Origin: an uncultured Bacteroidales bacterium
GTDB lineage: Bacteria; Bacteroidota; Bacteroidia; Bacteroidales; Marinilabiliaceae
Assembly (NCBI GenBank): GCA_937892095.1
Contig: CALAVC010000146.1
Span: 1 to 19,734, forward strand
Reading direction: 5' to 3'
DNA length: 19,734 nucleotides
A program made the translations under genes and the position numbers. Below are positions 1 through 8,266 of this stretch, piece by piece (the stretch's first letter is position 1; every line of letters starts with the position of its first letter). The notes beneath the pieces were generated by a model. The model did no database searches and was not told the DNA's origin. It saw nothing but the letters and a program-made list of their open reading frames with translations.

Positions 1-674
1 ATGTGACTGCCCTTATGACTCCGCGTATCGACGTCGTCTCCGTAAGCTATGCCGACTCGTTCGACAACGTCCTAAAAGTAATAATAGAGTCGGGCTACTC
101 CCGTATGCCAGTCATTGGCGACACGCCCGACGACATCAAGGGTATAATATACGTCAAAGATATTCTCCACGACATAAACAGCACACAACCAATCGATTGG
201 CACAAACGCGTACGCCGAGGCTTTTTTATCCCCGAAACTAAAAAAGTCAACGACCTCCTAACCGAGTTTCAGAGCACCAAAACGCACATGGCCATTATTG
301 TCGATGAATATGGATGCATGCAGGGCATCATAACTCTCGAAGACATAATGGAAGAAATCGTTGGTGACATAAGCGATGAACAAGACGAAGAAGAACGCGA
401 TTGGTACAAGCAACCCGATGGCTCTTACATCTTCGAGGGCAAAATTTCGCTCAACGACTTTTTTAAAGCAGTCGACATCGACAGTGAAATATTTGACAAA
501 GTGCGTGGCGATGCAGAGACCTTGGCTGGTCTTCTACTCGAAAAAAATGGGCTTATCCCCAAGAAAAAAGACATTATAGAAATAAAACACCTTAAATTTG
601 AGATACTTTCGGCAGACAACCGCAAGATAAACAAAGTCAAAATGTTCTCACCAGTTCAGGTCTCCGCCAAGTAG
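1..674 (+). CDS. gldE: GldE, gliding motility-associated CorC/HlyC-type membrane protein (C-terminal part)
   Basis: This is the C-terminal half of a GldE-type protein; the reading frame enters from outside the window, with the first full codon at base 3. What remains opens with MTPRIDVV, the sequence that begins the CBS pair in this family. Two CBS domains follow (visible residues about 1-125), with GYSRMPV and MAIIVDEYG as characteristic strands. A CorC_HlyC transporter-associated domain follows at about 140-215, with YIFEGKISLNDF and GLLLE. The N-terminal DUF21/CNNM membrane domain expected in GldE is missing because of the contig edge. The stop codon abuts the gldD start directly, and gldE-gldD adjacency is a known Bacteroidota arrangement that supports the name. 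GldE is thought to support GldD and gliding/T9SS function. A generic CorC-like ion-efflux regulator is the alternative, but the gldD linkage makes GldE preferred. Confidence 0.88.
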   Translation, partial: VTALMTPRIDVVSVSYADSFDNVLKVIIESGYSRMPVIGDTPDDIKGIIYVKDILHDINSTQPIDWHKRVRRGFFIPETKKVNDLLTEFQSTKTHMAIIVDEYGCMQGIITLEDIMEEIVGDISDEQDEEERDWYKQPDGSYIFEGKISLNDFFKAVDIDSEIFDKVRGDAETLAGLLLEKNGLIPKKKDIIEIKHLKFEILSADNRKINKVKMFSPVQVSAK

Positions 675-1268
675 ATGTTACGTTTGCTCCGAAAAATATT
701 TCTTATCATAGCATTAGGCATTTTCGTGCAATGCACCGAGGTTGCTGTGCCAAAGCCACGAGGCTATTTTCGTATAACTCTTCCTGAGCACCAATACGTG
801 GAGTATGACACCGACACTATGCCCTACTCGTTTAGCCATTCTGCTCTCAGTCGCATTGTGCGCGACAATACACGTGGCGCTCAAAAATATTGGGTCAATA
901 TAGAATATCCCACCCTACGTTGTAAAATACACGTAACATATCTTTCTTTGCCCGATGGCATGGACGAAAAGGCCTTTGAAGATAGCCACAGACTCGCCTA
1001 CAAACACACCATTATGGCCGATGCCATAGGCGAAACCTACTATGATGACACTCTAAACCTTGTCTATGCCACCAAGTATGACATCAAAGGCAATGCCGCC
1101 ACGCCATTGCAAATAGCCTTAACCGACAGCCTCGGACATTTCTTCCGCGGTTCACTCTACTTCAATAGCCGTCCCAATAAAGATAGTCTCGCTCCTGTTG
1201 TTGCCTACATCAACGAAGATGTTGTTCACCTTATCGAAACATTTCGTTGGAAAAAAGTTAAGAAGTAG
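675..1268 (+). CDS. gldD: GldD, gliding motility lipoprotein
   Basis: The product is a 197-residue lipoprotein matching GldD. It has a short basic N-terminus, a hydrophobic stretch and Cys20 in VQC, a loose lipobox that Bacteroidota lipoproteins tolerate. The family's PKPRGYFRI segment follows immediately after the cysteine. The rest is a soluble periplasmic domain with DAIGETYYDDTLNLVYATKYDIKGNAATPLQIALTDS split by short turns, as in other GldD proteins. GldD is required for gliding in Flavobacterium and is widely kept in non-gliding Bacteroidota, where its job is unclear but is tied to the cell envelope and T9SS. The ATG begins at the base after the gldE stop, so translation is probably coupled. 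Length is normal for the family (about 180-200 residues). Confidence 0.88.
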   Translation: MLRLLRKIFLIIALGIFVQCTEVAVPKPRGYFRITLPEHQYVEYDTDTMPYSFSHSALSRIVRDNTRGAQKYWVNIEYPTLRCKIHVTYLSLPDGMDEKAFEDSHRLAYKHTIMADAIGETYYDDTLNLVYATKYDIKGNAATPLQIALTDSLGHFFRGSLYFNSRPNKDSLAPVVAYINEDVVHLIETFRWKKVKK

Positions 1269-1273
1269 CCCGT

Positions 1274-1903
1274 ATGCCACTTTGCAGTCAAACATTTTCT
1301 GCCGATTGTAATACTCGTATGGGAATATGGCAAATGACCGAGTCGCTTGCCGAACTCGAAAGTGCCTATGTCTTCAAACGTGGTGAATATGAGGTCTACT
1401 CCTCTTTCCGTAACGACAAGCGCCGACGCGAATGGCTCACGGTTCGTCTGCTCCTATCGCATCTGCTTTCTGCCGATGCTCACATCTGCTATCGCGAGAG
1501 TGGCAAACCCTATCTAAAAGACAATAGCTATTGTATCAGCATAACTCACACCATAGGTTATGTCGGAGTGCGTCTTGCAAGTCAGCCCGTTGGCATCGAT
1601 ATGGAATATCGTTCCGAACGAGTATTGCGTCTTATTCCTCGATTTGTTTCCGAGGGCGAGAGTAAATTTCTCAATCCACAAGATATTGTCGGCTCTGCAC
1701 TCGTAATCTGGAGCGCAAAAGAAACTCTATTCAAACTTTTCGACATTTCCGATGTCGACTTTAGCGAACATCTGTTCGTTAGTGGTCTTAACGTCAAAAG
1801 CCCTTCAGGTTCTTTTTGGGGGCATGTCTGCAAAGATGGCTTTCAAGCCAAAGTCCGCCTACACTATTTCTTTCAAGACAACATAATAGTTGTCTATTGC
1901 TGA
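1274..1903 (+). CDS. Sfp-type 4'-phosphopantetheinyl transferase
   Basis: This 209-residue protein belongs to the Sfp/Gsp phosphopantetheinyl transferase superfamily. These enzymes move the phosphopantetheine arm of CoA onto a serine of acyl or peptidyl carrier proteins. The N-terminal half contains GKPYL and ISITHT (His92), which contact CoA. The C-terminal half carries the hallmark metal site GIDME (Asp109, Glu111) and the WSAKE motif (Lys149, Glu150). The start MPLCSQTF followed by MGIWQMTES resembles the usual Bacteroidota form, which supports the ATG at 1274, five bases after gldD stops. The physiological carrier protein cannot be read from the sequence. The adjacent lipid-related genes suggest a fatty-acid or lipid carrier, and this could be the general holo-ACP synthase of the organism. 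Confidence 0.88.
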   Translation: MPLCSQTFSADCNTRMGIWQMTESLAELESAYVFKRGEYEVYSSFRNDKRRREWLTVRLLLSHLLSADAHICYRESGKPYLKDNSYCISITHTIGYVGVRLASQPVGIDMEYRSERVLRLIPRFVSEGESKFLNPQDIVGSALVIWSAKETLFKLFDISDVDFSEHLFVSGLNVKSPSGSFWGHVCKDGFQAKVRLHYFFQDNIIVVYC

Positions 1904-1910
1904 CCCTCCC

Positions 1911-2645
1911 ATGCAACAATCGATCTATCAACATATTGTCGACAACCATAACGCAGGGCATAAAAGCATTGCCATGCTTATCGACCCCGATAAGTACTCA
2001 CCTGTCGTTATCTCCAATCTTGTCAGTGCCAACGCTCTCCCCGACTATTTTTTTGTCGGTGGCAGTCTGCTCCATTCCGATTTTGAACGAGTCGTTTCTC
2101 ACCTCAAAAACCTTGTGCCGTCAGTCCCCATAATCATCTTTCCGGGTGATTCTGCGCAGGTCTCGCCCAATGCCGATGCCATTCTCGTGCTTAGCCTAAT
2201 CTCTGGGCGTAATCCCGAATACCTCATAGGGCAACACGTTCGTGCAGCACATGCCATAGTCAGTTCGCACATTGAGCCAATTCCTGTTGGTTATATGCTT
2301 ATCGACGGAGGGCAAGTTTCGGCAGTACAATATGTAAGCAATACACTTCCACTCCCTGCTCATAAGCCCGATTTGGCAGTCGCGACGGCTCTTGCCGGTC
2401 AGTTGCTCGGTCTCAAGATGCTCTACCTCGAGGCTGGCAGCGGTGCAGTCCATCCAGTCCCGACAGACACCATACGTTCTGTTCGTCATGCAGTCTCCAT
2501 GCCACTAATAGTTGGTGGAGGTCTGCGCACTCCTTCCGACATCGAGTCTGCATTCAACTCTGGTGCCGACATCGTCGTCGTTGGTACGGCCATAGAGCAA
2601 TCGCCCGACATTGCATTGAACATTATGCGTACACATCGTCAGTAA
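1911..2645 (+). CDS. Geranylgeranylglyceryl/heptaprenylglyceryl phosphate synthase (GGGPS/PcrB family)
   Basis: The product is a 244-residue TIM-barrel prenyltransferase of the GGGPS/PcrB family. It joins a long polyprenyl diphosphate to sn-glycerol 1-phosphate to make an ether lipid precursor. Motifs in order are LIDPDK near residues 23-28 (Mg/diphosphate end), FVGGSLL, IFPGD, YLEAGSGA (glycerol phosphate site), VGGGLRTP and VVVGTAIE (phosphate-binding loops at the C-terminal strands). The family is known in archaea, Bacillota (PcrB) and Bacteroidota (group II). The prenyl length cannot be read with confidence here. The ATG at 1911, seven bases after the upstream stop, is preferred. A longer reading from TTG at 1890 would overlap the transferase and adds only seven residues not expected in the family. 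Confidence 0.87.
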   Translation: MQQSIYQHIVDNHNAGHKSIAMLIDPDKYSPVVISNLVSANALPDYFFVGGSLLHSDFERVVSHLKNLVPSVPIIIFPGDSAQVSPNADAILVLSLISGRNPEYLIGQHVRAAHAIVSSHIEPIPVGYMLIDGGQVSAVQYVSNTLPLPAHKPDLAVATALAGQLLGLKMLYLEAGSGAVHPVPTDTIRSVRHAVSMPLIVGGGLRTPSDIESAFNSGADIVVVGTAIEQSPDIALNIMRTHRQ

Positions 2646-2662
2646 AGACCTATCAGCACACA

Positions 2663-4987
2663 ATGACGACACACTCCAAACAACGCTCTTTGCCAATGGT
2701 GCACCTTTTGCGTCTGTTATTGTGTCTGTTCGTATCTTTTGCCACAGCGTCTTGTAGCATAACCAAATACGTCCCCGATGATGGCTATCTGCTCGACCGT
2801 GTTTGTATCTCGGGCGACATAGGTAGTGCCACGTCCGACGACCTCTACGGCTATGTTCGCCAACAACCCAACCCACGTTTCTTACACCTCTGGCGAGTCG
2901 GACTCGGAGTCTACAGTTTGTCTGGTCGTAGCGAGCGGCGCTTCAACGAGTGGCTACGTCGTGTCGGCTCTGCACCAGTAGTCTACGACGAAAACGTCAT
3001 GCATCGCAGTGCCGAACAGTTGCGGCTCTATCTATCTTCACGTGGCTACTACGACGCACAAGTCTCCGACACCATGGTCGTAACTGCCGACAAGCGATGT
3101 GAAGTCGAATATCGCATTCGCGCTGGCGAAGTCTATCGCATAGCCTCTCTCGGCTATTCTGTTCCCAACGACGAAGTCGGTCGACTCATTATTGCCGACA
3201 CAGTCAATAGTCTCTTGCGGGTCGGTCATGCTTTCGATAGTAATGTTCACGACGATGAGCGAGGGCGAATAGTCCGCCTTATGCAAGAAAATGGCTACTA
3301 TGCTTTCGGTAAAGACTACATATACTATGTCGTCGATAGTTCTTCTGCCACACATCTCGTACGCGATAGTATTGTAGTTCTCAATGCCCTCGGTGGTGCC
3401 GATCGACGCACACAAGTCCCCCACCGCAAAGCCATCGTTGATGAGGTCGAATTGCTTGTTATCGACCCCGACGATAATGTACGTTCACTCACTAACGATA
3501 GTGTCCGCTTGCGCATTAGTCAGCTACGACAAGGGCTCAGTGTGCGCTATAAAGACAAAAACCCTTTTACCGAACGTCTTCTGCGCAACTCTTGTTTTAT
3601 TCGCCCGGGCGAAATCTATTCTCTATCCGATGCTGAGCTTACGCAACGTCGTTTCAACTCTCTAAAGCCTTTTCGACAAGCTTCTTTTCGTTTCTTCGAT
3701 ACCGACTCTTCCTACGTCGTTAGCGATACCGACACACTCAACCATATTCATTGTGTCGGCTTCTTGCAAACAAAACAAATGCAAGGCATTGGCATCGACA
3801 TCGAAGGCACCAACTCCAGTGGCAACTTGGGTGCAGCCGCCAACATTCGCTATACACATGCCAACATGTTTCATGGTGCCGAGGCCTTCTCTGTCAAATG
3901 GCGACTCGCCACTCAACGACAAAGTGCCACCAGTGACAAAGAAGATTTCTATACACTCGAAACGAGTATCGAGACTTCGCTCTCCATTCCTGCGCTCCTT
4001 TTCCCCTATTCCACTCAGCACTTCTACATGCATCACAACCCCAATACTGTCTTCTCTGCATCCTACGACTACCAACGCCGACCCGAATTTACTCGCTCCG
4101 TCGTAGCCCTCCGAATGAACTACAATTGGCATGGCTCGCGTTATGCCCAACACTCTTTTACGCCAATTGAGTTTAATGTCGTCAACATACCATCTATCAG
4201 CTCCGAATTTAACAACTACATTAGCGGTACATATCTCCAATACTCCTACACCAACCACTTCATAATGAGCCTCGGCTACGCGTTCCTTTTCAATCAACAA
4301 AAAGTGCAACGAAACTCGTCTGGGTGGTATGTCCGTTTCTCTGCCGAGACCGCAGGCAACATCCTCAACGCACTCACGCCCAAAACATCCGACGAAGATT
4401 TTAAAAGAGTTTTTGGCATTCGCTTTGCACAATACGCTCGCTTCGAAAGCGAATTGCGTTATCAAGTCGCCGACTTTTGGGACAATAATATGGTCTTCCG
4501 TCTCTTCGGAGGCATCGGCATCCCCTATGGCAATTCTATCATGCTCCCTTTCGAAAAGAGTTTTTTTGCAGGTGGTGCCAATAGTCTTCGTGCATGGCCT
4601 GTGCGTGGTCTTGGACCTGGTAGCGAGGCTCCCGATCCTTCTCTGCGCTATCACAACCAAACATCCGACATGCGCTTCGAAGCCAATGCCGAATATCGCT
4701 TCAAGATTTTTTCCGTATTCGAAGGTGCCCTATTTGCCGATGCTGGCAACATCTGGGCTCTCAAGCGTAGTCATAGTACTCCACAAGCCACCATTTCAAG
4801 CAATTTCTACAAGCAAATAGCCCTCGGTGCGGGTCTCGGTTTGCGCCTCAATTTCGACTACTTTATATTCCGCGTCGATGCTGCCTACAAACTTCGCGAC
4901 CCTGCAGCTACCGACACTTGGGTTGTTCGCAATCGTTTTCGAGGCTCCGACATCGCTTGGAACTTTGCCATTGGCTATCCCTTCTAA
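2663..4987 (+). CDS. tamL: TamL, lipoprotein BamA/TamA-family outer-membrane assembly protein
   Basis: This 774-residue Omp85-family protein matches the Bacteroidota TamL group, in which the TamA-like barrel carries an N-terminal lipid anchor. The signal peptide ends at a lipobox TASC (Cys31; Cys20 if translation begins at the second Met), followed by SITKYVPDDGYLLD, the family's typical opening. POTRA-like repeats occupy roughly residues 40-330 and a 16-strand surface-antigen barrel about 340-774. The barrel includes GGANSLRAWPVRGLGPG, which is the conserved (V/I)RG(F/Y)-like region in modified form. The protein ends in aromatic Phe within AIGYPF, a normal outer-membrane beta-signal. TamA homologues work with a TamB partner in lipid transport or protein assembly between the membranes. 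No tamB is present here. The gene begins 17 bases after the GGGPS stop, so it is probably in the same operon. Confidence 0.85.
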   Translation: MTTHSKQRSLPMVHLLRLLLCLFVSFATASCSITKYVPDDGYLLDRVCISGDIGSATSDDLYGYVRQQPNPRFLHLWRVGLGVYSLSGRSERRFNEWLRRVGSAPVVYDENVMHRSAEQLRLYLSSRGYYDAQVSDTMVVTADKRCEVEYRIRAGEVYRIASLGYSVPNDEVGRLIIADTVNSLLRVGHAFDSNVHDDERGRIVRLMQENGYYAFGKDYIYYVVDSSSATHLVRDSIVVLNALGGADRRTQVPHRKAIVDEVELLVIDPDDNVRSLTNDSVRLRISQLRQGLSVRYKDKNPFTERLLRNSCFIRPGEIYSLSDAELTQRRFNSLKPFRQASFRFFDTDSSYVVSDTDTLNHIHCVGFLQTKQMQGIGIDIEGTNSSGNLGAAANIRYTHANMFHGAEAFSVKWRLATQRQSATSDKEDFYTLETSIETSLSIPALLFPYSTQHFYMHHNPNTVFSASYDYQRRPEFTRSVVALRMNYNWHGSRYAQHSFTPIEFNVVNIPSISSEFNNYISGTYLQYSYTNHFIMSLGYAFLFNQQKVQRNSSGWYVRFSAETAGNILNALTPKTSDEDFKRVFGIRFAQYARFESELRYQVADFWDNNMVFRLFGGIGIPYGNSIMLPFEKSFFAGGANSLRAWPVRGLGPGSEAPDPSLRYHNQTSDMRFEANAEYRFKIFSVFEGALFADAGNIWALKRSHSTPQATISSNFYKQIALGAGLGLRLNFDYFIFRVDAAYKLRDPAATDTWVVRNRFRGSDIAWNFAIGYPF

Positions 4988-5000
4988 ATTTCCACCAAAT

Positions 5001-7499
5001 ATGCTTCTGCCATCAAATATAGAGTCCAAACTCCGTTTCTCTCAAATCCGCTCGGCCGTCAAGAGTCATTGCCACACCTCCATAGGTCTCGCGCTTGTCG
5101 ACGACATGCAGTATTGTACCGACTATGAGCAAATTGTTAGCCAGGTCAGTAGCGTTGCCGAAATGAAGAACGTCTTACTTGCTGCTTCCGACTTCCCAAC
5201 GGCCGATATGTCCGACATCCGAACAGCGCTCGATAAGATAAAGGTCGATGGACTCTATCTCTCCGAAGACGAACTGCTCGAATTGGTTCTTGTCCTAAGC
5301 ATTACTCAAGAGGTCTTCGACTTCTTCGCTCGTGCTGCCGAAGACGAATATCCAGCCCTCAGACTTCATGCTTCGCGTCTTACCACATTTCCTCTGCTCC
5401 TTACCGAAATAACCAAGATTCTCGACTCAAAAGGAGAAATTCGAGACACTGCCTCGCCCGATCTCTACAACATTCGTCAGCAAATACGCGAGCAAGAAGC
5501 TCTCGCCATCCGCAAGCTAAATGCTGTCCTTCGCTCTGCTCAATCAAGTGGACTCGTCGAGGCCGACACTGCCGTTAGCATTCGTGGCGGGCTTTCAGTC
5601 ATACCTGTTCCTGCTGCCAATAAACGCAAGATACCTGGCATAGTCGTCGATGAGTCTTCTACTGGCAAAACAGTCTTCGTCCAACCTGCCGAAATTGTCG
5701 CCATAAATTCTTTCCTTGCCGAACTTCATGGCAACGAACGCCGCGAGATTATTCGTATCCTCAAGGAGGTTAGTGCCAACATCCGTCCCTACGCTCCCGA
5801 AATCATTATCGACTGCGAAGTCTTAGGACTATTCGATTTTATTCGTGCCAAAGCCTCCTACGCTGTCGACATCGATGCTATTATGCCTGTTGTCGAAAAT
5901 CGACAAGGGTTATATCTCTCGGCGGCGCGACACCCCATCCTCCTATCCCAATTCTGCTCATCGGGCAAGACAATTGTTCCGCTCAATATCGAACTCGAAG
6001 CTCCAGAATGTCGTCTGCTCGTCATCTCAGGGCCCAATGCTGGTGGTAAGTCGGTTTGCCTCCAGACGGTTGGTCTGCTCCAATATATGCTCCAATGTGG
6101 TCTTCTCGTGCCAGCCGCCGAAGGCAGCAAAATGGGCGTTTTCCGCAATCTGTTTATCGACATCGGCGACGACCAAAGCATCGAAAACGACCTCAGTACA
6201 TACTCCTCGCACCTAACTGCAATGAAAAACTTTGTCCGAGGTGCTGGCAAAGACACTCTATTGCTTATCGATGAGTTTGGCACAGGTACCGAACCAATGC
6301 TCGGCGGTGCCATTGCCGAAAGTGTCCTCGCCGAACTCAATCGTCTTGGTGCTTTTGGTGTCGTAACCACTCATTATACCAACCTCAAACATTTTGCTGC
6401 TCAAACCAAAGGACTCGCCAATGGCGCCATGGCTTTCGACACCAGCAAAATAGAGCCTCTCTTTACTCTGCACGTCGGTCAGCCAGGCAGTTCTTTCGCT
6501 TTCGAGATAGCTCGTAAAATAGGACTTCCCGAAAAAATACTTCAAGAAGCCAAAGAAAAAATGGGCAAGGAGAATGCCGACTACGACCGCAATCTCCGTC
6601 AAATAGTTCGCGATAAACACTATTGGGAACAAAAACGTCAGGTCGTCAAAGACAACGACAAGCGCTTGCAAGAGACCCTCGATCGCTACGAAGAAATGCT
6701 CGCGCGCATAAAAACAGAGCGTAAAGAAATAATCTCACGTGCCAAAGAAGAAGCCAAACAGCTCCTTGCCGATGCAAACGGCAAAATCGAAAATGTCATC
6801 CGTCAAATTCGAGAAGAACAGGCCGAGAAGTCCAAGACCAAAATCCTGCGTGCCGACCTGCAAAAATTCCAAGATTCGGTTAGTGAAGCCGACTCCCACG
6901 ATGACGAACTCATCGAACGTCGTATGCAACAAATTCGTCGCCGACAACAAAAACGAAACGAAAAACGACCTCAAGTACCCGATAGTGTCCACGTCTCCGA
7001 AACTCTTTCGCCCGAACTCCCCATCGCTGTGGGCGACATCGTCATGATAGATTCCGACGAAAATTGTGTCGGGACAGTTATCTCTCTCAAAGGTTCTTCA
7101 GCGCAAGTCAGCATAGGTGCAATGCTTACCAATGTCAAGCTCTCTCGTCTAAGTCGTACAAGCAAAAATGTCGCCCGACGGCTCGAACGTCAACAAAAAT
7201 CAGTCGTCTACTCCTCTTCTCTTGGCGATTCCATTCGCGAAAAAAAACTAACCTTTCGCCCAGAAATCGACCTACGTGGGCTACGTGCCGAAGAAGCCCT
7301 TCGTTCCGTTGGCAACTTTATCGACGAAGCTCTCCTTTGCGATGCTTCACAGGTTCGCATACTTCACGGCAAGGGCAATGGTATCCTTCGCTCCCAAATT
7401 CGCGCCTATCTCAACAGTCTGCCCTTCGTTGTCGATGCACGAGACGAAGCCGAGCAATTTGGCGGTGCTGGCATAACTGTTGTAGACCTGCGAGACTAA
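5001..7499 (+). CDS. mutS2: MutS2, ATPase with C-terminal Smr endonuclease domain
   Basis: This 832-residue protein has the MutS2 architecture. It has an N-terminal core and clamp region, the ABC-type ATPase with Walker A GPNAGGKS (residues 344-351), Walker B TLLLIDEFGTGTEP near 418-428 and VVTTHY switch histidine. A long Lys/Glu-rich coiled coil follows (about 510-650), then a linker, a KOW-like beta segment (IAVGDIVMIDS), and a Smr domain from about 755 to the end with IDLRGLRAEEAL and RILHGKGNGILR. MutS2 suppresses recombination, and in some bacteria it splits collided ribosomes for rescue. The Smr domain nicks nucleic acid. The ATG at 5001 gives the family's standard beginning, 13 bases after tamL. 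An in-frame extension 58 residues upstream lies inside tamL and is not real. Length is close to the family norm (about 780-830). Confidence 0.94.
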   Translation: MLLPSNIESKLRFSQIRSAVKSHCHTSIGLALVDDMQYCTDYEQIVSQVSSVAEMKNVLLAASDFPTADMSDIRTALDKIKVDGLYLSEDELLELVLVLSITQEVFDFFARAAEDEYPALRLHASRLTTFPLLLTEITKILDSKGEIRDTASPDLYNIRQQIREQEALAIRKLNAVLRSAQSSGLVEADTAVSIRGGLSVIPVPAANKRKIPGIVVDESSTGKTVFVQPAEIVAINSFLAELHGNERREIIRILKEVSANIRPYAPEIIIDCEVLGLFDFIRAKASYAVDIDAIMPVVENRQGLYLSAARHPILLSQFCSSGKTIVPLNIELEAPECRLLVISGPNAGGKSVCLQTVGLLQYMLQCGLLVPAAEGSKMGVFRNLFIDIGDDQSIENDLSTYSSHLTAMKNFVRGAGKDTLLLIDEFGTGTEPMLGGAIAESVLAELNRLGAFGVVTTHYTNLKHFAAQTKGLANGAMAFDTSKIEPLFTLHVGQPGSSFAFEIARKIGLPEKILQEAKEKMGKENADYDRNLRQIVRDKHYWEQKRQVVKDNDKRLQETLDRYEEMLARIKTERKEIISRAKEEAKQLLADANGKIENVIRQIREEQAEKSKTKILRADLQKFQDSVSEADSHDDELIERRMQQIRRRQQKRNEKRPQVPDSVHVSETLSPELPIAVGDIVMIDSDENCVGTVISLKGSSAQVSIGAMLTNVKLSRLSRTSKNVARRLERQQKSVVYSSSLGDSIREKKLTFRPEIDLRGLRAEEALRSVGNFIDEALLCDASQVRILHGKGNGILRSQIRAYLNSLPFVVDARDEAEQFGGAGITVVDLRD

Positions 7500-7516
7500 A
7501 ATTCTTTATACCTACT

Positions 7517-7548
7517 TTTGTATAAATAGAAAAAAATATATTACTTTG
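7517..7548 (+). promoter_or_regulatory. Bacteroidota housekeeping promoter for rpmB-rpmG-DUF4295
   Basis: TTTG at 7517-7520 fits the -33 element and TTACTTTG at 7541-7548 fits the -7 element (consensus TAnnTTTG, one mismatch), separated by exactly 20 bases. This places the start of transcription near 7555, giving a leader of about 30 bases that is A-rich and has no Shine-Dalgarno sequence before the rpmB ATG at 7586. It is the clearest promoter in the window. I infer that the ribosomal unit is transcribed independently of mutS2. Confidence 0.72.
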
Positions 7549-7585
7549 CACCCGTGTTTGAAAAGTATCGAAAAAGAAAACTGAA

Positions 7586-7825
7586 ATGTCTAAAATTTGT
7601 CAAGTAACGGGCATCTCTTATATGTCGGGAAACAATGTTTCTCACTCCAAGAGAAGAACTAAGCGTAGGTTCTTGCCCAATCTTGCCCAAAAGAAATTCT
7701 ACATACCCGAAGAAAATCGTTGGGTTACGCTCAAAGTAAGCAGCGCTGGTCTGCGTCTCATAGATAAAATCGGCATCCGCGAAGCCGTTCGTCGTGCCGA
7801 AGCTAATGGTCTTCTCGACTACTAA
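7586..7825 (+). CDS. rpmB: 50S ribosomal protein L28 (bL28)
   Basis: The 79-residue product is ribosomal protein bL28 of the large subunit. It opens with MSKICQVTG and carries NNVSHSKRRTKRRFLPNL, the basic rRNA-binding segment, then RWVTLKVSSAGLRLIDKIG, the conserved C-terminal half. Only one cysteine is present (Cys5), so this is the zinc-free form. Size is normal. It is the first gene of a three-gene ribosomal unit with its own promoter and terminator. The leader just before the ATG (AAAAAGAAAACTGAA) is A-rich, as expected for translation initiation in Bacteroidota. Confidence 0.96.
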   Translation: MSKICQVTGISYMSGNNVSHSKRRTKRRFLPNLAQKKFYIPEENRWVTLKVSSAGLRLIDKIGIREAVRRAEANGLLDY

Positions 7826-7837
7826 ACATCTCTTATC

Positions 7838-8026
7838 ATGGCAAAGAAAGCAAAGGGTAATCGCGTTCAGGTCATCCTCGAATGCACCGAGCAAAAAGAA
7901 AGTGGAGTAGCCGGAATGTCTCGCTATATCACCACCAAGAATCGTAAGAACTCTCCCGACCGTCTCGAACGTCGCAAGTACAACCCATTCCTCAAAAAAG
8001 TTACGCTTCATCGCGAAATCAAATAA
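7838..8026 (+). CDS. rpmG: 50S ribosomal protein L33 (bL33), zinc-free form
   Basis: The 62-residue product is ribosomal protein bL33. The conserved strand RVQVILECTEQK is followed by the segment YITTKNRKNSPDRLERRKY and the ending NPFLKKVTLHREIK, all diagnostic. Only a single cysteine (Cys16) is present in place of the two CxxC pairs, so the protein does not bind zinc. In many bacteria zinc-free paralogues are made during zinc starvation, but in Bacteroidota this form in the rpmB-rpmG cluster is the usual one. It lies 12 bases after rpmB and 17 bases before the DUF4295 gene. Confidence 0.96.
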   Translation: MAKKAKGNRVQVILECTEQKESGVAGMSRYITTKNRKNSPDRLERRKYNPFLKKVTLHREIK

Positions 8027-8043
8027 TCTAACACCTTCCTACT

Positions 8044-8196
8044 ATGGCTAAGAAAACAGTCGCTACTCTCCAAAAAGGCGAAGGCAAAGGTTTCGCCAAG
8101 GTAGTCAAGATGGTCAAGTCTCCAAAGACTGGCGCCTATGTCTTCACCGAAGAAATGGTTGCCAACGAAGCCGTCAAAGATTACTTCAAGAAGTAA
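8044..8196 (+). CDS. DUF4295 small basic protein, probable ribosomal protein bL38
   Basis: A 50-residue basic protein is encoded here, beginning MAKKTVATLQKGEGKGFAK and ending VANEAVKDYFKK. It belongs to the Bacteroidota-restricted DUF4295 family, which sits directly after rpmG. As far as I recall, this family corresponds to bL38, the extra large-subunit protein seen in the cryo-EM structure of the Flavobacterium johnsoniae ribosome; I am fairly but not fully sure of that match. The setting supports a ribosomal role: same operon, same size class, Lys-rich, and immediately before a terminator. The Bacteroidota cluster often continues into ftsY, but that gene is absent here. The gene is easily missed by automatic annotation because it is so short. 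Confidence 0.88.
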   Translation: MAKKTVATLQKGEGKGFAKVVKMVKSPKTGAYVFTEEMVANEAVKDYFKK

Positions 8197-8229
8197 AGAT
8201 CGTAGCTCTCTTTTTAAGAGATAACATAG

Positions 8230-8266
8230 AACAGTCAAGAACATCGTTCTTGACTGTTTTTTCTTT
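8230..8266 (+). terminator. Rho-independent terminator of the ribosomal protein unit
   Basis: A perfect 13-base-pair inverted repeat (AACAGTCAAGAAC at 8230-8242, complement at 8246-8258) closes a 3-base loop (ATC). It runs directly into a T-rich tail (TTTTTTCTTT from 8257). It lies 33 bases after the DUF4295 stop and cleanly ends the rpmB-rpmG-DUF4295 transcript before the beta-galactosidase gene. Confidence 0.93.

Noticed and set aside
3..5. GTG at the left edge as the true start of gldE
   Set aside because: The protein begins at the CBS region and lacks the DUF21 membrane domain, so the gene continues outside the window.
3662..4660. 332-codon reverse-strand open frame opposite tamL
   Set aside because: It is a shadow of a strong Omp85-family gene; its translation shows no domain, signal or recognisable motif.
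4827..5000. 58-residue N-terminal extension of MutS2
   Set aside because: It lies inside tamL in another frame and lacks family similarity; the ATG at 5001 gives the standard MutS2 start.
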